This document shows, piece by piece, positions 1 through 6,613 of a stretch of DNA of 42,865 nt (position 1 is the first letter of the stretch; every line of letters begins with the position of its first letter). Made by a program: the position numbers and the translations under genes. Below the pieces are notes generated by a model. It ran no database searches. It was not told where the DNA came from and saw only the letters and a program-made list of their open reading frames with translations. The DNA comes from JACVRW01 sp036407035 (GTDB lineage Bacteria; Actinomycetota; Thermoleophilia; Solirubrobacterales; Thermoleophilaceae): NCBI GenBank assembly GCA_036407035.1, contig DASXAA010000202.1, positions 1-42,865 of the forward strand, written 5' to 3'.

Positions 1-162
1 TGGGGGACCTACGGGTTCAAGGCCGCGCCGATCGTCGGCAAGACGCTCGCCGAGCTGACCGCCACCGACCGCACGCCCGAGCTGATCGCGCCGTTCGCGC
101 TCGAGCGCTTCTACGAGGACCGCCTGGTGTCCGAGCTGGCCGCCGCGGCGGTGAGCCATTGA
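1..162 (+). CDS. FAD-dependent oxidoreductase, sarcosine oxidase beta/DAO type (C-terminal end only)
   Basis: Only the last 53 residues are in the window, read in frame from base 1 to a TGA at 160-162. The segment has WGTYGFKAAP, then a helix with Gly-Lys-Thr-Leu-Ala-Glu-Leu, then APFALERF. This matches the usual C-terminus of DAO-family flavoproteins such as sarcosine oxidase subunit beta or dimethylglycine oxidase, where Gly-Phe-Lys sits near the flavin and is followed by a helix and an 'APF..ERF' strand. Such enzymes demethylate sarcosine-like amines and release a one-carbon unit. That fits the next gene, formate-tetrahydrofolate ligase, 22 bases downstream on the same strand. The exact substrate cannot be told from this fragment; the N-terminal Rossmann motif lies outside the window. 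Confidence 0.6.
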   Translation, partial: WGTYGFKAAPIVGKTLAELTATDRTPELIAPFALERFYEDRLVSELAAAAVSH

Positions 163-184
163 CCCCGCACGGCAAGGAGGGCAC

Positions 185-1864
185 ATGAAGAGCAGCCTCG
201 AGATCGCGCAGGACGCCGAGCTCAAGCCCATCGAGTCGATCGCCGAGCGCGCCGGGCTGCTGCCGGAGGAGTTCGACCCGTACGGGCGCTTCAAGGCGAA
301 GGTCTCGCTCGCGGCGATCGACCGCCTGAAGGACGCGCCCGACGGCAAGCTCGTGTGCGTGGCGGGCGTGACGCCGACGAAGGCGGGCGAGGGCAAGACC
401 ACCACCGCGGTCTCGCTCACCCAGGGCCTCGGTCACATCGGCAAGGAGCCGCTCCTCTGCCTGCGCGAGCCGTCGCTCGGGCCGGTGTTCGGCATCAAGG
501 GCGGCGCCGCGGGCGGCGGGCTCGCCCAGGTGGTGCCGATGGAGGATCTGAACCTCCACTTCACCGGCGACATCCACGCGATCGGCGCTGCCAACAACCT
601 GCTCGCGGCGCTGCTCGACGCATCGATCCTGCACGGCAACCCGCACGCGATCGACGCGCTGCGCGTGTCCTGGAAGCGCGCGCTCGACATGAACGACCGC
701 GCGCTGCGTCAGATCGCGCTCGGGCTCGGAGGCCGAGCCAATGGCTACCCGCGCGAGTCCGGCTTCGACATCACCGCCGCGTCCGAGGTGATGGCGATCC
801 TCGCCGTCGCGCGCGACGTGCACGACCTGCGCAGGCGCCTCGGCGCCATCACCGTCGCGCACTCGTACGACGGCGGCAAGCCGGTCACGGCCGACGACCT
901 CGGCGCCGCGGGCGCGATGACCGTGCTGCTGAAGGAGGCGATCAAGCCGAACCTGATCCAGACCCTCGAGGGGCAGCCGTGCCTGATGCACGCGGGCCCG
1001 TTCGCGAACATCGCGCACGGAAACTCCTCCCTCGTCGCCGATCTGATCGGGCTGAAGCTCGGCGACTACGTGATCACCGAGTCGGGCTTCGGCTCGGACA
1101 TGGGGATGGAGAAGCTGTTCAACATCGTCTGCCGCGGCGGCGGCCTGCGGCCGAGCGCCGTCGTGCTGGTCGCGACCGTGAGGGCGCTCAAGCACCACGG
1201 CGGCATCGAGGACGACCCTCGGATCGAGCGCGTGCGGGGGCTCGCGGCGATCGCGGCCGGCGCCGAGAACCTGAACCGCCATCTCGGCATCGTCCGCGGG
1301 TTCGGGCTGCCGTGCGTCGTCGCTGTGAACCGCCGGCCGGGCGACACCGACGAGGAGGTCGAGCTGGTCAAGGCGCTCGCCATGGAGGGCGGCGCGCTGG
1401 CGGCCGAGGAGAACGACGGCTTCGCCCGCGGCGGCGAGGGGGTCGCCGATCTGGCCCAGGCGGTGGCCGACGCCTGCGAGCAGCCGAACGACTTCAAGCT
1501 CACGTACGAGGACGACGACCCGATCGAGGTGAAGATCGAGAAGGTCGCGAAGAACGTCTACGGGGCCGACGACGTGGTGCTCTACCTCGACGCCCAGCGG
1601 AAGGTCAAGCAGTACCGCGAGGACGGGCTCGACCGGCTGCCGATCTGCATGGCGAAGACCCATCTGTCGCTGTCGGCGGACCCGGCGCTGCTGGGCGCGC
1701 CCGAGGGGTTCACGCTCCCGGTGCGCGACCTGCGCGCGTACACGGGCGCCGGCTGGATCGTGCCGCTCGCCGGCGACATCCAGCAGATGCCGGGCCTCGG
1801 CAAGGAGCCGGCGGCCCTCAACGTGGACATCGACGAGGACGGCAGGACGGTCGGGCTCTTCTGA
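185..1864 (+). CDS. fhs: Formate--tetrahydrofolate ligase
   Basis: This cytosolic enzyme makes 10-formyl-tetrahydrofolate from formate, ATP and tetrahydrofolate. The 559-residue length is normal for the family. The nucleotide-binding segment TPTKAGEGKTTT is at residues 63-74, followed by LREPSLGPVFGIKGGAAGGG at about 93-112 and the conserved DLNLHFTGD at 121-129. The ATG start is preceded by AAGGAGG at 174-180, four bases away. The gene lies 22 bases after a sarcosine-oxidase-like flavoprotein and just before fdhD, so the group looks devoted to one-carbon and formate flow. A 14-bp GC palindrome (1879-1892) lies just past the stop and could slow transcription. Identification is secure. Confidence 0.97.
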   Translation: MKSSLEIAQDAELKPIESIAERAGLLPEEFDPYGRFKAKVSLAAIDRLKDAPDGKLVCVAGVTPTKAGEGKTTTAVSLTQGLGHIGKEPLLCLREPSLGPVFGIKGGAAGGGLAQVVPMEDLNLHFTGDIHAIGAANNLLAALLDASILHGNPHAIDALRVSWKRALDMNDRALRQIALGLGGRANGYPRESGFDITAASEVMAILAVARDVHDLRRRLGAITVAHSYDGGKPVTADDLGAAGAMTVLLKEAIKPNLIQTLEGQPCLMHAGPFANIAHGNSSLVADLIGLKLGDYVITESGFGSDMGMEKLFNIVCRGGGLRPSAVVLVATVRALKHHGGIEDDPRIERVRGLAAIAAGAENLNRHLGIVRGFGLPCVVAVNRRPGDTDEEVELVKALAMEGGALAAEENDGFARGGEGVADLAQAVADACEQPNDFKLTYEDDDPIEVKIEKVAKNVYGADDVVLYLDAQRKVKQYREDGLDRLPICMAKTHLSLSADPALLGAPEGFTLPVRDLRAYTGAGWIVPLAGDIQQMPGLGKEPAALNVDIDEDGRTVGLF

Positions 1865-1893
1865 AGCCGGGCAAGGTGGCGCCGGCCGGCGCG

Positions 1894-1913
1894 TACACTG
1901 GCCCGAAGGAGGG
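1894..1913 (+). promoter_or_regulatory. Putative -10 element and ribosome site for fdhD
   Basis: TACACT at 1894-1899 fits the actinobacterial TANNNT -10 pattern. AAGGAGGG follows at 1906-1913. The ribosome site touches the ATG at 1914 but is seven bases from the ATG at 1920, so 1920 is the better start for fdhD. A perfect palindrome, GCGCCGGCCGGCGC, sits at 1879-1892 directly upstream. No convincing -35 element is visible. This suggests fdhD can be transcribed independently of fhs. Confidence 0.45.
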
Positions 1914-1919
1914 ATGAGG

Positions 1920-2696
1920 ATGGGACGGCCACCCCTGGAGGGCAGCGCCGCCGGGATGCTGACCGTCGTCGAGCGCGACGGCGGCTCCGACGAGGTGGCC
2001 GTGGAGCTGCCGCTCGAGATCAGGCTGAACGGCGAGCCGGTGGCGGTGACGATGCGCACGCCGGGACAGGACATGGAGCTGGCGGCCGGCTTCCTCTACG
2101 GCGAGGCGATCGTGCAGGAGGCGCCGCGGATGACGCTGCCCGAGGACCTGGCGGCGAACACGGTCGACGCGGTGGCGGCCGACGCCGCGGTGCCGGCGGC
2201 GCGGCGCTTCTACACGACGTCCTCGTGTGGGGTGTGCGGCAAGGGCGCGCTCGAGGAGGTGGAGGCGATCGCCGCGCGCGTGGAGGGCGGCCCCACGATC
2301 TCGCGCGCGCTCCTGGCGTCGCTGCCGGACGCGTTGCGCCAGCCGGTGTTCGAGCGGACCGGCGGGCTGCACGCGACCGGGCTGTTTGCCGCCGACGGCC
2401 GCGCGGTGCTGGTCCGGGAGGACGTGGGGCGACACAACGCGATGGACAAGGTGATCGGGCACGCGCTGCTGAACGGGATGCTGCCGCTGTCGGACATGGT
2501 CCTGTGCGTGAGCGGCCGGCTCGCGTTCGAGCTCGTCCAGAAGGCAGCCCGCGCCGGCGCCCCGTTCCTGGTCGGCGTGGGCGCCCCGACGTCGCTGGCG
2601 ATCGAGCTGGCGGAGGACCGCGGGTTGACGTTGGCCGGATTCGCACGCGGCGGCAGCGTGAACGTGTACACGCACGCGGAGCGGGTGGTCCCGTAG
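1920..2696 (+). CDS. fdhD: Formate dehydrogenase accessory sulfurtransferase FdhD
   Basis: FdhD passes sulfur from a cysteine desulfurase (IscS type) to the molybdenum cofactor of formate dehydrogenase. The hallmark TTSSCGVCGKG is present, with the two sulfur-carrying cysteines at residues 103 and 106 counted from the ATG at 1920. Further family motifs are TGGLHATG, REDVGRHNAMDK and the late SGRLAFELVQKAARAG. The length (about 258 residues) is typical. I prefer the ATG at 1920 to the one at 1914 because of the ribosome-site spacing. No formate dehydrogenase structural gene is in this window, so its client must be elsewhere; neighbouring fhs supports a formate theme. Confidence 0.95.
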   Translation: MGRPPLEGSAAGMLTVVERDGGSDEVAVELPLEIRLNGEPVAVTMRTPGQDMELAAGFLYGEAIVQEAPRMTLPEDLAANTVDAVAADAAVPAARRFYTTSSCGVCGKGALEEVEAIAARVEGGPTISRALLASLPDALRQPVFERTGGLHATGLFAADGRAVLVREDVGRHNAMDKVIGHALLNGMLPLSDMVLCVSGRLAFELVQKAARAGAPFLVGVGAPTSLAIELAEDRGLTLAGFARGGSVNVYTHAERVVP

Positions 2697-3445
2697 GCGC
2701 GCTCCCGGCCGTCGCGGTCGCCGTCGCCGTCGCGGCCGGCGCGCCGTCCGCGACCGGCCCGCCGTTCTGGCTCGGGCCCTCCTACGCCGAACACCAGCTG
2801 GCCGCCACCCTGCCGGACACCTACGTCTACGGGACCTGCAAGCCGCCGCCCGACGAGGGCGGTTGCGCGCCGCCGTACGAGGTCCAGGATCACGCGAGCT
2901 GCGCCCGCAACCCGCTCGTGTTCGACAACAACATCCCGCGCCGCGTCTACCGCCTCCGCGGGGGCGCGATCGCAGCCAGCTACAACGACGGAACGGACGT
3001 CGGCATCGGACACCACACCGTCACCGTGTTCGCGCACACGCGGGCGAAGGCCGACCGGGCCGTTCTGCAGTTGCGGCGCCGCCGCCAGAGCGCCCCGCCG
3101 ACGTACCTCCCCGCGCCCATCTATCCGAGGCCGGTGATGGAGGAGCTCAAGCGGGTCGCGGTCGCCCACAGGCGGCTCGGCAGCGTGGACGCGGTAGCGC
3201 ACAGGATCGGGATGGAGCCAGGCGACGTCCGCACGCGCCTGCGGATGGCGCGACTGTTCGGCGACGAGGTGATGTCTAAGGTGCGCGTCCCCACGCGCTC
3301 CTGGCGTGTGGTGGAGCGCGAGCGCCGCATCGCTCTGTGGGCCAGGGCGCTCGGAAAGCGTTCGGCGGCCGACCGTTACGAGGTCTCGGAGCGCGAGGTA
3401 CGCCGAATCCTCGACCGGGTGCGCGGCCTCAGCGGCGGCTGCTGA
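2696..3445 (+). CDS. Conserved hypothetical, secreted-looking N-terminus with helix-turn-helix-like C-terminus; start unresolved
   Basis: An open frame of at least 250 codons runs from fdhD to TGA at 3443-3445. It begins with an alanine/valine-rich stretch like a signal-peptide core, then FWLGPSYA, a Cys-containing segment (YGTCKPP, GGCAPPYEVQDH, CARNPL), RRVYRLRGG and TVTVFAH. I recognise this pattern from unnamed proteins of Solirubrobacterales. The last third is basic and contains two segments that look like helix-turn-helix units: SVDAVAHRIGMEPGDVRTRL, and SAADRYEVSEREVRRILDR near the end. No ATG, GTG or TTG lies in frame between the GTG at 2504, deep inside fdhD, and the conserved region; ATT at 2639 and GTA at 2693 are the only near-start codons. 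The start given is therefore a frame boundary, not a real initiation site. Function unknown. Confidence 0.55.
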   Translation, partial: GALPAVAVAVAVAAGAPSATGPPFWLGPSYAEHQLAATLPDTYVYGTCKPPPDEGGCAPPYEVQDHASCARNPLVFDNNIPRRVYRLRGGAIAASYNDGTDVGIGHHTVTVFAHTRAKADRAVLQLRRRRQSAPPTYLPAPIYPRPVMEELKRVAVAHRRLGSVDAVAHRIGMEPGDVRTRLRMARLFGDEVMSKVRVPTRSWRVVERERRIALWARALGKRSAADRYEVSEREVRRILDRVRGLSGGC

Positions 3446-3469
3446 GGCTCCGCGGCTAACCTCGGCGCG

Positions 3470-4048
3470 GTGCCCGCCCGCGACGACCTTCCCCGGCTCC
3501 CCTTCGCCTCCGCCGCCGACTGGGAGGCCTGGCTCGAGAGGAACCACGCGTCCGATGGGGTGTGGATCAAGGTGGCCAAGAAGGGCTCGGGCGTCGACAG
3601 CGTGCACTACCCGGAGGTGCTCGACACCGCGATCTGCTTCGGCTGGATCGACGGGCAGCGCAAGCCGCTCGACGACCGCTGGTTCCTCCAGAAGTTCACG
3701 CCGCGGCGCAAGCGGAGCCGCTGGTCGCGGATAAACCGCGACAAGGCCGAGCGCCTGATCGCCGAGGGGCGGATGCGGCCTGCCGGCCTCGCGGAGGTCG
3801 AGCGCGCGCGGGGCGACGGCCGCTGGGACGCCGCCTACGACGCGCCCAGCGCCATCACCGTCCCCGAGGACCTCCAGGCCGAGCTGGACGCCCGGCCAAC
3901 GGCCGCCGCGTTCTTCGCCGGCCTCAACAGCCAGAACCGCTACGCGATCCTCTACCGCCTGCAGGACGCAAAGCGCCCGGACACGCGGGCGCGGCGGCTG
4001 GCGAAGTTCGTCGCGATGCTCGAGGCGGGCGAGAAGATCTACCCGTAA
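3470..4048 (+). CDS. YdeI/OmpD-associated family protein
   Basis: The 192-residue protein has the family features: an N-terminal 'F.S..DWEAWLERNH..S.GVWIK..KK' segment (residues 11-36), then a 'Y.E.LD.AICFGWIDGQRKPLDD' core at about 45-66, then FTPRR..S.WS.INRDKAERL. The family is common in bacteria and linked in some annotations to bacteriocin protection or OmpD, but no biochemical function is established. The GTG start has TAACCT at 3457-3462, seven bases upstream, which would give a leaderless transcript. Its stop overlaps the ATG of the next gene (TAATG at 4046-4050), so the two are probably co-translated. Confidence 0.85.
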   Translation: MPARDDLPRLPFASAADWEAWLERNHASDGVWIKVAKKGSGVDSVHYPEVLDTAICFGWIDGQRKPLDDRWFLQKFTPRRKRSRWSRINRDKAERLIAEGRMRPAGLAEVERARGDGRWDAAYDAPSAITVPEDLQAELDARPTAAAFFAGLNSQNRYAILYRLQDAKRPDTRARRLAKFVAMLEAGEKIYP

Positions 4049-5184
4049 TGGGATCGCCGCAGGATCGGCGGCCGCGCGTGCTGATCGCGGGCGGGGGCAT
4101 CGCCGGGGTGGAGGCGCTGCTCGCGCTCAGGGTGGTCGCGGGCCCCGGGCCGTCCATCGAGCTCTTCTCGACCGGACCCGACCTCGCGTACCGCCCGCTG
4201 CGGGTGACCGAGCCGTTCGGGCTCGGGGAGATGGAGCGCTTCCCGCTCGCCGACATAGCCGCGGACCAGCACGCGGCCTTCCGCCTCGACGCCCTGACCT
4301 CGGTCGACGGCCCGGCGCGGAGGGTGCGTCTGCGCGGGGGCGAGTGGCTGTCATACGACGCCCTCGTCATGGCCACGGGCGCGACCGCGCACAACGCCGT
4401 GCCGGGCGCGACGCTCTTCCACGGGCGAGGCGGCACCAACGACCTGGCCGCGGCGCTCGACTCGGCCAGGCAGGGTCGGATCGGCCGGCTGGCGTTCGCG
4501 GTCCCGGCCGGCGTCAGCTGGCCACTGCCGCTGTACGAGCTCGCGCTGCTGAGCGCCTGGCGGCTCGCGGAGGACGGCGTGAGCGGCGTGGCGATCTCGT
4601 TCGTCACCCCCGAGCGCGAGCCCCTGGAGCTGTTCGGAGCGGAGGCCGGGCGGGCGGTGCGCGCGTTGTTCGCGGAGCGGGAGGTCGAACTGCTCGTGGG
4701 CACCGTCCCCGCGCAGGCGGGCGGCGGACGGCTGGAGCTTGCGGAGGGCGGGCACGTTCCTGCCGACGCCACGTTCACGGTCCCGCGCCTCGAGGGCCGG
4801 CGGACCATCGGGCTGCCGGCCGGACCGGACGGCTTCATCCCGGTCGACGCGCACGGGCGCGTGAGCGGCCTCGAGGACGTGTACGTGGTGGGCGACGGGG
4901 CTGATTACCCCGTGAAGCAGGGCGGTCTCGCCACCCAGCAGGCCGACGCGGCGGCGGAGGCGATCGCCGCGCGGCTCGGGCTCCACGACGAGCCGCAGCC
5001 CTTCCGGCCGGTCCTGCGCGCGACCCTGCTCACGGGCTCCGCGCCGCTCTACCTGAGCGCGAGCCTCTGCGACGACGAGACGCCGCCGGAGGTCGCGGAG
5101 CGCCCGTCGTGGCCGGAGCCCGGAAAGGTCGCGGGCCGCCACCTCGGGCCCTATCTCGCAGAACTCGAGCGCTGGACCGGCTAG
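4048..5184 (+). CDS. NAD(P)/FAD-dependent oxidoreductase (sulfide:quinone reductase-like fold)
   Basis: The 378-residue flavoprotein has an N-terminal FAD-binding GGGIAGVE (residues 15-22), a second hallmark MATGAT near residues 108-113, and a C-terminal FAD motif VYVVGDGADYPVKQGGLATQQA. The overall plan resembles NADH dehydrogenase type II and sulfide:quinone reductase proteins. Only one cysteine is visible in the second half, in SLCDDE, and the paired redox cysteines of true sulfide:quinone reductases are absent, so I do not assign that reaction. The ATG overlaps the stop of the upstream YdeI-like gene. It converges on the PPOX-family gene and both stops share one CTAG at 5181-5184. Electron donor and acceptor are unknown. 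Confidence 0.8.
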   Translation: MGSPQDRRPRVLIAGGGIAGVEALLALRVVAGPGPSIELFSTGPDLAYRPLRVTEPFGLGEMERFPLADIAADQHAAFRLDALTSVDGPARRVRLRGGEWLSYDALVMATGATAHNAVPGATLFHGRGGTNDLAAALDSARQGRIGRLAFAVPAGVSWPLPLYELALLSAWRLAEDGVSGVAISFVTPEREPLELFGAEAGRAVRALFAEREVELLVGTVPAQAGGGRLELAEGGHVPADATFTVPRLEGRRTIGLPAGPDGFIPVDAHGRVSGLEDVYVVGDGADYPVKQGGLATQQADAAAEAIAARLGLHDEPQPFRPVLRATLLTGSAPLYLSASLCDDETPPEVAERPSWPEPGKVAGRHLGPYLAELERWTG

Positions 5185-5666
5185 CGATGGATCGCCTCGA
5201 GCGGGTGGAACGCCCCGGTCTCGAGGAGCGCCCGGCCCTGCGGCGTCTCCCGCAGATCCCATGAGCTGATCCGCTGCGGCGTCAGGCGCAGCGTCAGGTC
5301 GTCCGTCGACAGGTACGTCTTCACCGGCTCGAGCTCGAGGCCGGCGTCCGTCACGTACTTCAGGTGGATGCGGCGGTTCAGCTCGAGCGACTCCGGGGCC
5401 TCGACCAGCTCGGCCTCGCAGAACAGCATCACCCCGCGCAGGTCGAAGCCGCCGCGCGAGTCGTCGATCATCACGGTCGCGCGCGGGTCGCGCATCAGGT
5501 TCTTCGCCTTGCGCGACCCGCGGTTCGTCGGTATCAGCACGGACTCGCCGTCCCACAGGAACCACATCGCGACGAGGTTGATCGTGCCACGCGGGTTGAA
5601 GGTCGCGAGGTTCGCGATCAGCCGCGCCTGCAGGATCTCGCGGACGTAGGGCTTGTCGGTGTCCAT
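5181..5666 (-). CDS. Pyridoxamine 5'-phosphate oxidase (PPOX) class protein, probably F420- or flavin-dependent
   Basis: The 161-residue protein has the split-barrel signature: an N-terminal 'LQARLIANLATFNPRGTINLVAMWFLWDGESVLI' region, a 'NRGSRKAKNLMRDPRATVMI' segment typical of cofactor binding, and a later 'GVMLFCEAELVE' strand. Family members bind F420, FMN or heme and reduce small substrates; the substrate here is not evident. The ATG has TAGGGT on the minus strand (complement of 5674-5679), seven bases upstream, suggesting a leaderless transcript. It is divergent from the DUF3303 gene and convergent with the FAD oxidoreductase. Confidence 0.82.
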   Translation of the reverse strand: MDTDKPYVREILQARLIANLATFNPRGTINLVAMWFLWDGESVLIPTNRGSRKAKNLMRDPRATVMIDDSRGGFDLRGVMLFCEAELVEAPESLELNRRIHLKYVTDAGLELEPVKTYLSTDDLTLRLTPQRISSWDLRETPQGRALLETGAFHPLEAIHR

Positions 5667-5729
5667 GCGGGAGACCCTACGGCCCGCCGCGGGGCAGGAA
5701 CCGCGCCGTCCTCCAGCGAAGAGACCGCC

Positions 5730-6008
5730 GTGCTCTTCATGGTCGTCGAGCGCTTCACGCCCGAAGGCGCGCGCGAGATCTACAGGCGCGTGCGCGAGGG
5801 CAGCCGGCTGCTCCCCGAGGGCCTGCGCTACGTGGACAGCTGGGTCCGGGCGGACCTGCGCGGCTGCTTCCAGCTCATGGAGTGCGACGACCTCGCGCTC
5901 CTCCAGGAATGGATCGCCGGTTGGGGCGACCTCGCCGAGTTCGAGATCCTGCCCGTCGTGCCGTCGACGGCGACGCAGGAGCTGATGGCGCGTCTGGGCG
6001 CGGCCTGA
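5730..6008 (+). CDS. DUF3303 family protein
   Basis: A 92-residue protein beginning LFMVVERF and containing EIYRRVREGSRLLPEGLRYVDSW, RCFQLME-like GCFQLMECDD, and LLQEWIAGWGDLAEFEILPV. This is the layout of DUF3303, a small ferredoxin-like-fold family of unknown function. I chose the GTG at 5730 because family members begin 'MLFMV', which makes the internal ATG at 5739 too late. No Shine-Dalgarno sequence is obvious. A strong hairpin follows 12 bases after the stop. Confidence 0.75.
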   Translation: MLFMVVERFTPEGAREIYRRVREGSRLLPEGLRYVDSWVRADLRGCFQLMECDDLALLQEWIAGWGDLAEFEILPVVPSTATQELMARLGAA

Positions 6009-6020
6009 AGGACGACGCGA

Positions 6021-6047
6021 GAGAGCCCCGCCGGGGGCGGGGCTCTC
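6021..6047. terminator. Bidirectional hairpin terminator between convergent genes
   Basis: GAGAGCCCCG at 6021-6030 pairs perfectly with CGGGGCTCTC at 6038-6047 around a seven-base loop. It lies between the stop of the DUF3303 gene (6008) and that of the convergent small membrane protein (6075). There is no T-tract, which is usual for hairpin terminators in GC-rich actinobacteria. Confidence 0.75.
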
Positions 6048-6074
6048 CGTTGGCCGGGGGGTCGGTGTGGGAGG

Positions 6075-6464
6075 TCAGGCAGCGGTGGGCGTCTCGCTGC
6101 GCTGCACCGCGCCGCCGCGCCTGTGAACGATCGCCAGCGTTCCGCCGATCGCCAGCAGCACCAGGCCGAGCATCCCGGCGGCGCCGATGCCGGCGTCGCC
6201 CCAGTCGAGGCCGCCGCCCTGCGGCGAGGACTCCGGCATCTTCACGACGGTCACCTCGGGCGCGCTGAACGTGCCGCGGCCCTGTGCGGCGTCGCGGGTG
6301 TCCGGCGAGCGCAGGTCCTGCCGCTGCTGCGCCTCGGCAGCCGCGGCGGCGTCGCGGGCGTCCGGCGAGCGCAGGTCCTGCTGCTGCGCGACGGCGGTGG
6401 GGGCGGCCAGTGCGGTGAGCGCCAGCCCGAGCGCCGCGGAGCGGGTGATTCGAGTGCGGTTCAT
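6075..6464 (-). CDS. Small secreted/membrane-anchored protein with a duplicated 20-residue unit
   Basis: The 129-residue product begins with a signal peptide (MNRTRITRSAALGLALTALAA, ending near AVAQ). A duplicated unit follows, QDLRSPDARDAA and QDLRSPDTRDAA, 20 residues apart. Then comes a linker (APEVTVVKMPESS) and a C-terminal membrane helix in LDWGDAGIGAAGMLGLVLLA, ending with a basic stop-transfer HRR. I recognise the 'DWGDAGIGAAG' plus helix pattern from many unnamed actinobacterial proteins. The ATG (complement of 6462-6464) has AGAAGGAG about six bases upstream. The gene is divergent from the AfsR-like regulator and shares with it a region of phased CGGTAAAC repeats, so it may be a target of that regulator. 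Function unknown. Confidence 0.72.
   Translation of the reverse strand: MNRTRITRSAALGLALTALAAPTAVAQQQDLRSPDARDAAAAAEAQQRQDLRSPDTRDAAQGRGTFSAPEVTVVKMPESSPQGGGLDWGDAGIGAAGMLGLVLLAIGGTLAIVHRRGGAVQRSETPTAA
6286..6381. repeat. In-frame tandem repeat, 60-base period
   Basis: A 36-base block at 6286-6321 recurs at 6346-6381 with 35 of 36 bases identical (T/C difference at 6299/6359). The period is 60 bases, exactly 20 codons, so the reading frame of the membrane protein is kept. It encodes the repeated QDLRSPDxRDAA segment. Such a repeat could vary in copy number between strains. Confidence 0.85.
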
Positions 6465-6524
6465 CGTGACTCCTTCTCCTCCTGACCGCCCGGTGCGGTC
6501 TTCGCTGCGCAGGCTCCACCGGCC

Positions 6525-6610
6525 CGGTAAACGGCCACCGTGCGCCCCGGTAAACCATCGGTAGACCCGCACGGTTCGGTGCTACGGTCGCCTGAGAACC
6601 GCTGGTAACC
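6525..6610. promoter_or_regulatory. Phased CGGTAAAC-like direct repeats, candidate SARP/AfsR binding region
   Basis: CGGTAAAC occurs at 6525-6532 and 6548-6555, CGGTAGAC at 6559-6566, and TGGTAACC at 6603-6610. The starts are separated by 23, 11 and 44 bases, close to multiples of 11 (one helical turn). SARP and AfsR proteins are known to bind direct repeats spaced by about 11 or 22 bases on one DNA face. The region lies between the divergent small membrane protein and the AfsR-like gene. A -10-like TACGGT is at 6583-6588. Binding is inferred, not shown. Confidence 0.5.
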
Positions 6611-6613
6611 GCG

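Noticed and set aside
1879..1892. Palindrome GCGCCGGCCGGCGC as an fhs terminator
   Set aside because: It has no loop sequence or T-tract and such short GC palindromes are common in this DNA; noted only as possible.
17..2074. Long minus-strand open frame opposite fhs
   Set aside because: It mirrors fhs, with Arg/Ala/Asp-rich low-complexity content and no motif; long antisense frames are expected at this GC content.
4048..5184. Sulfide:quinone reductase assignment for the FAD protein
   Set aside because: The fold fits, but the redox-active cysteine pair required by that enzyme is missing.
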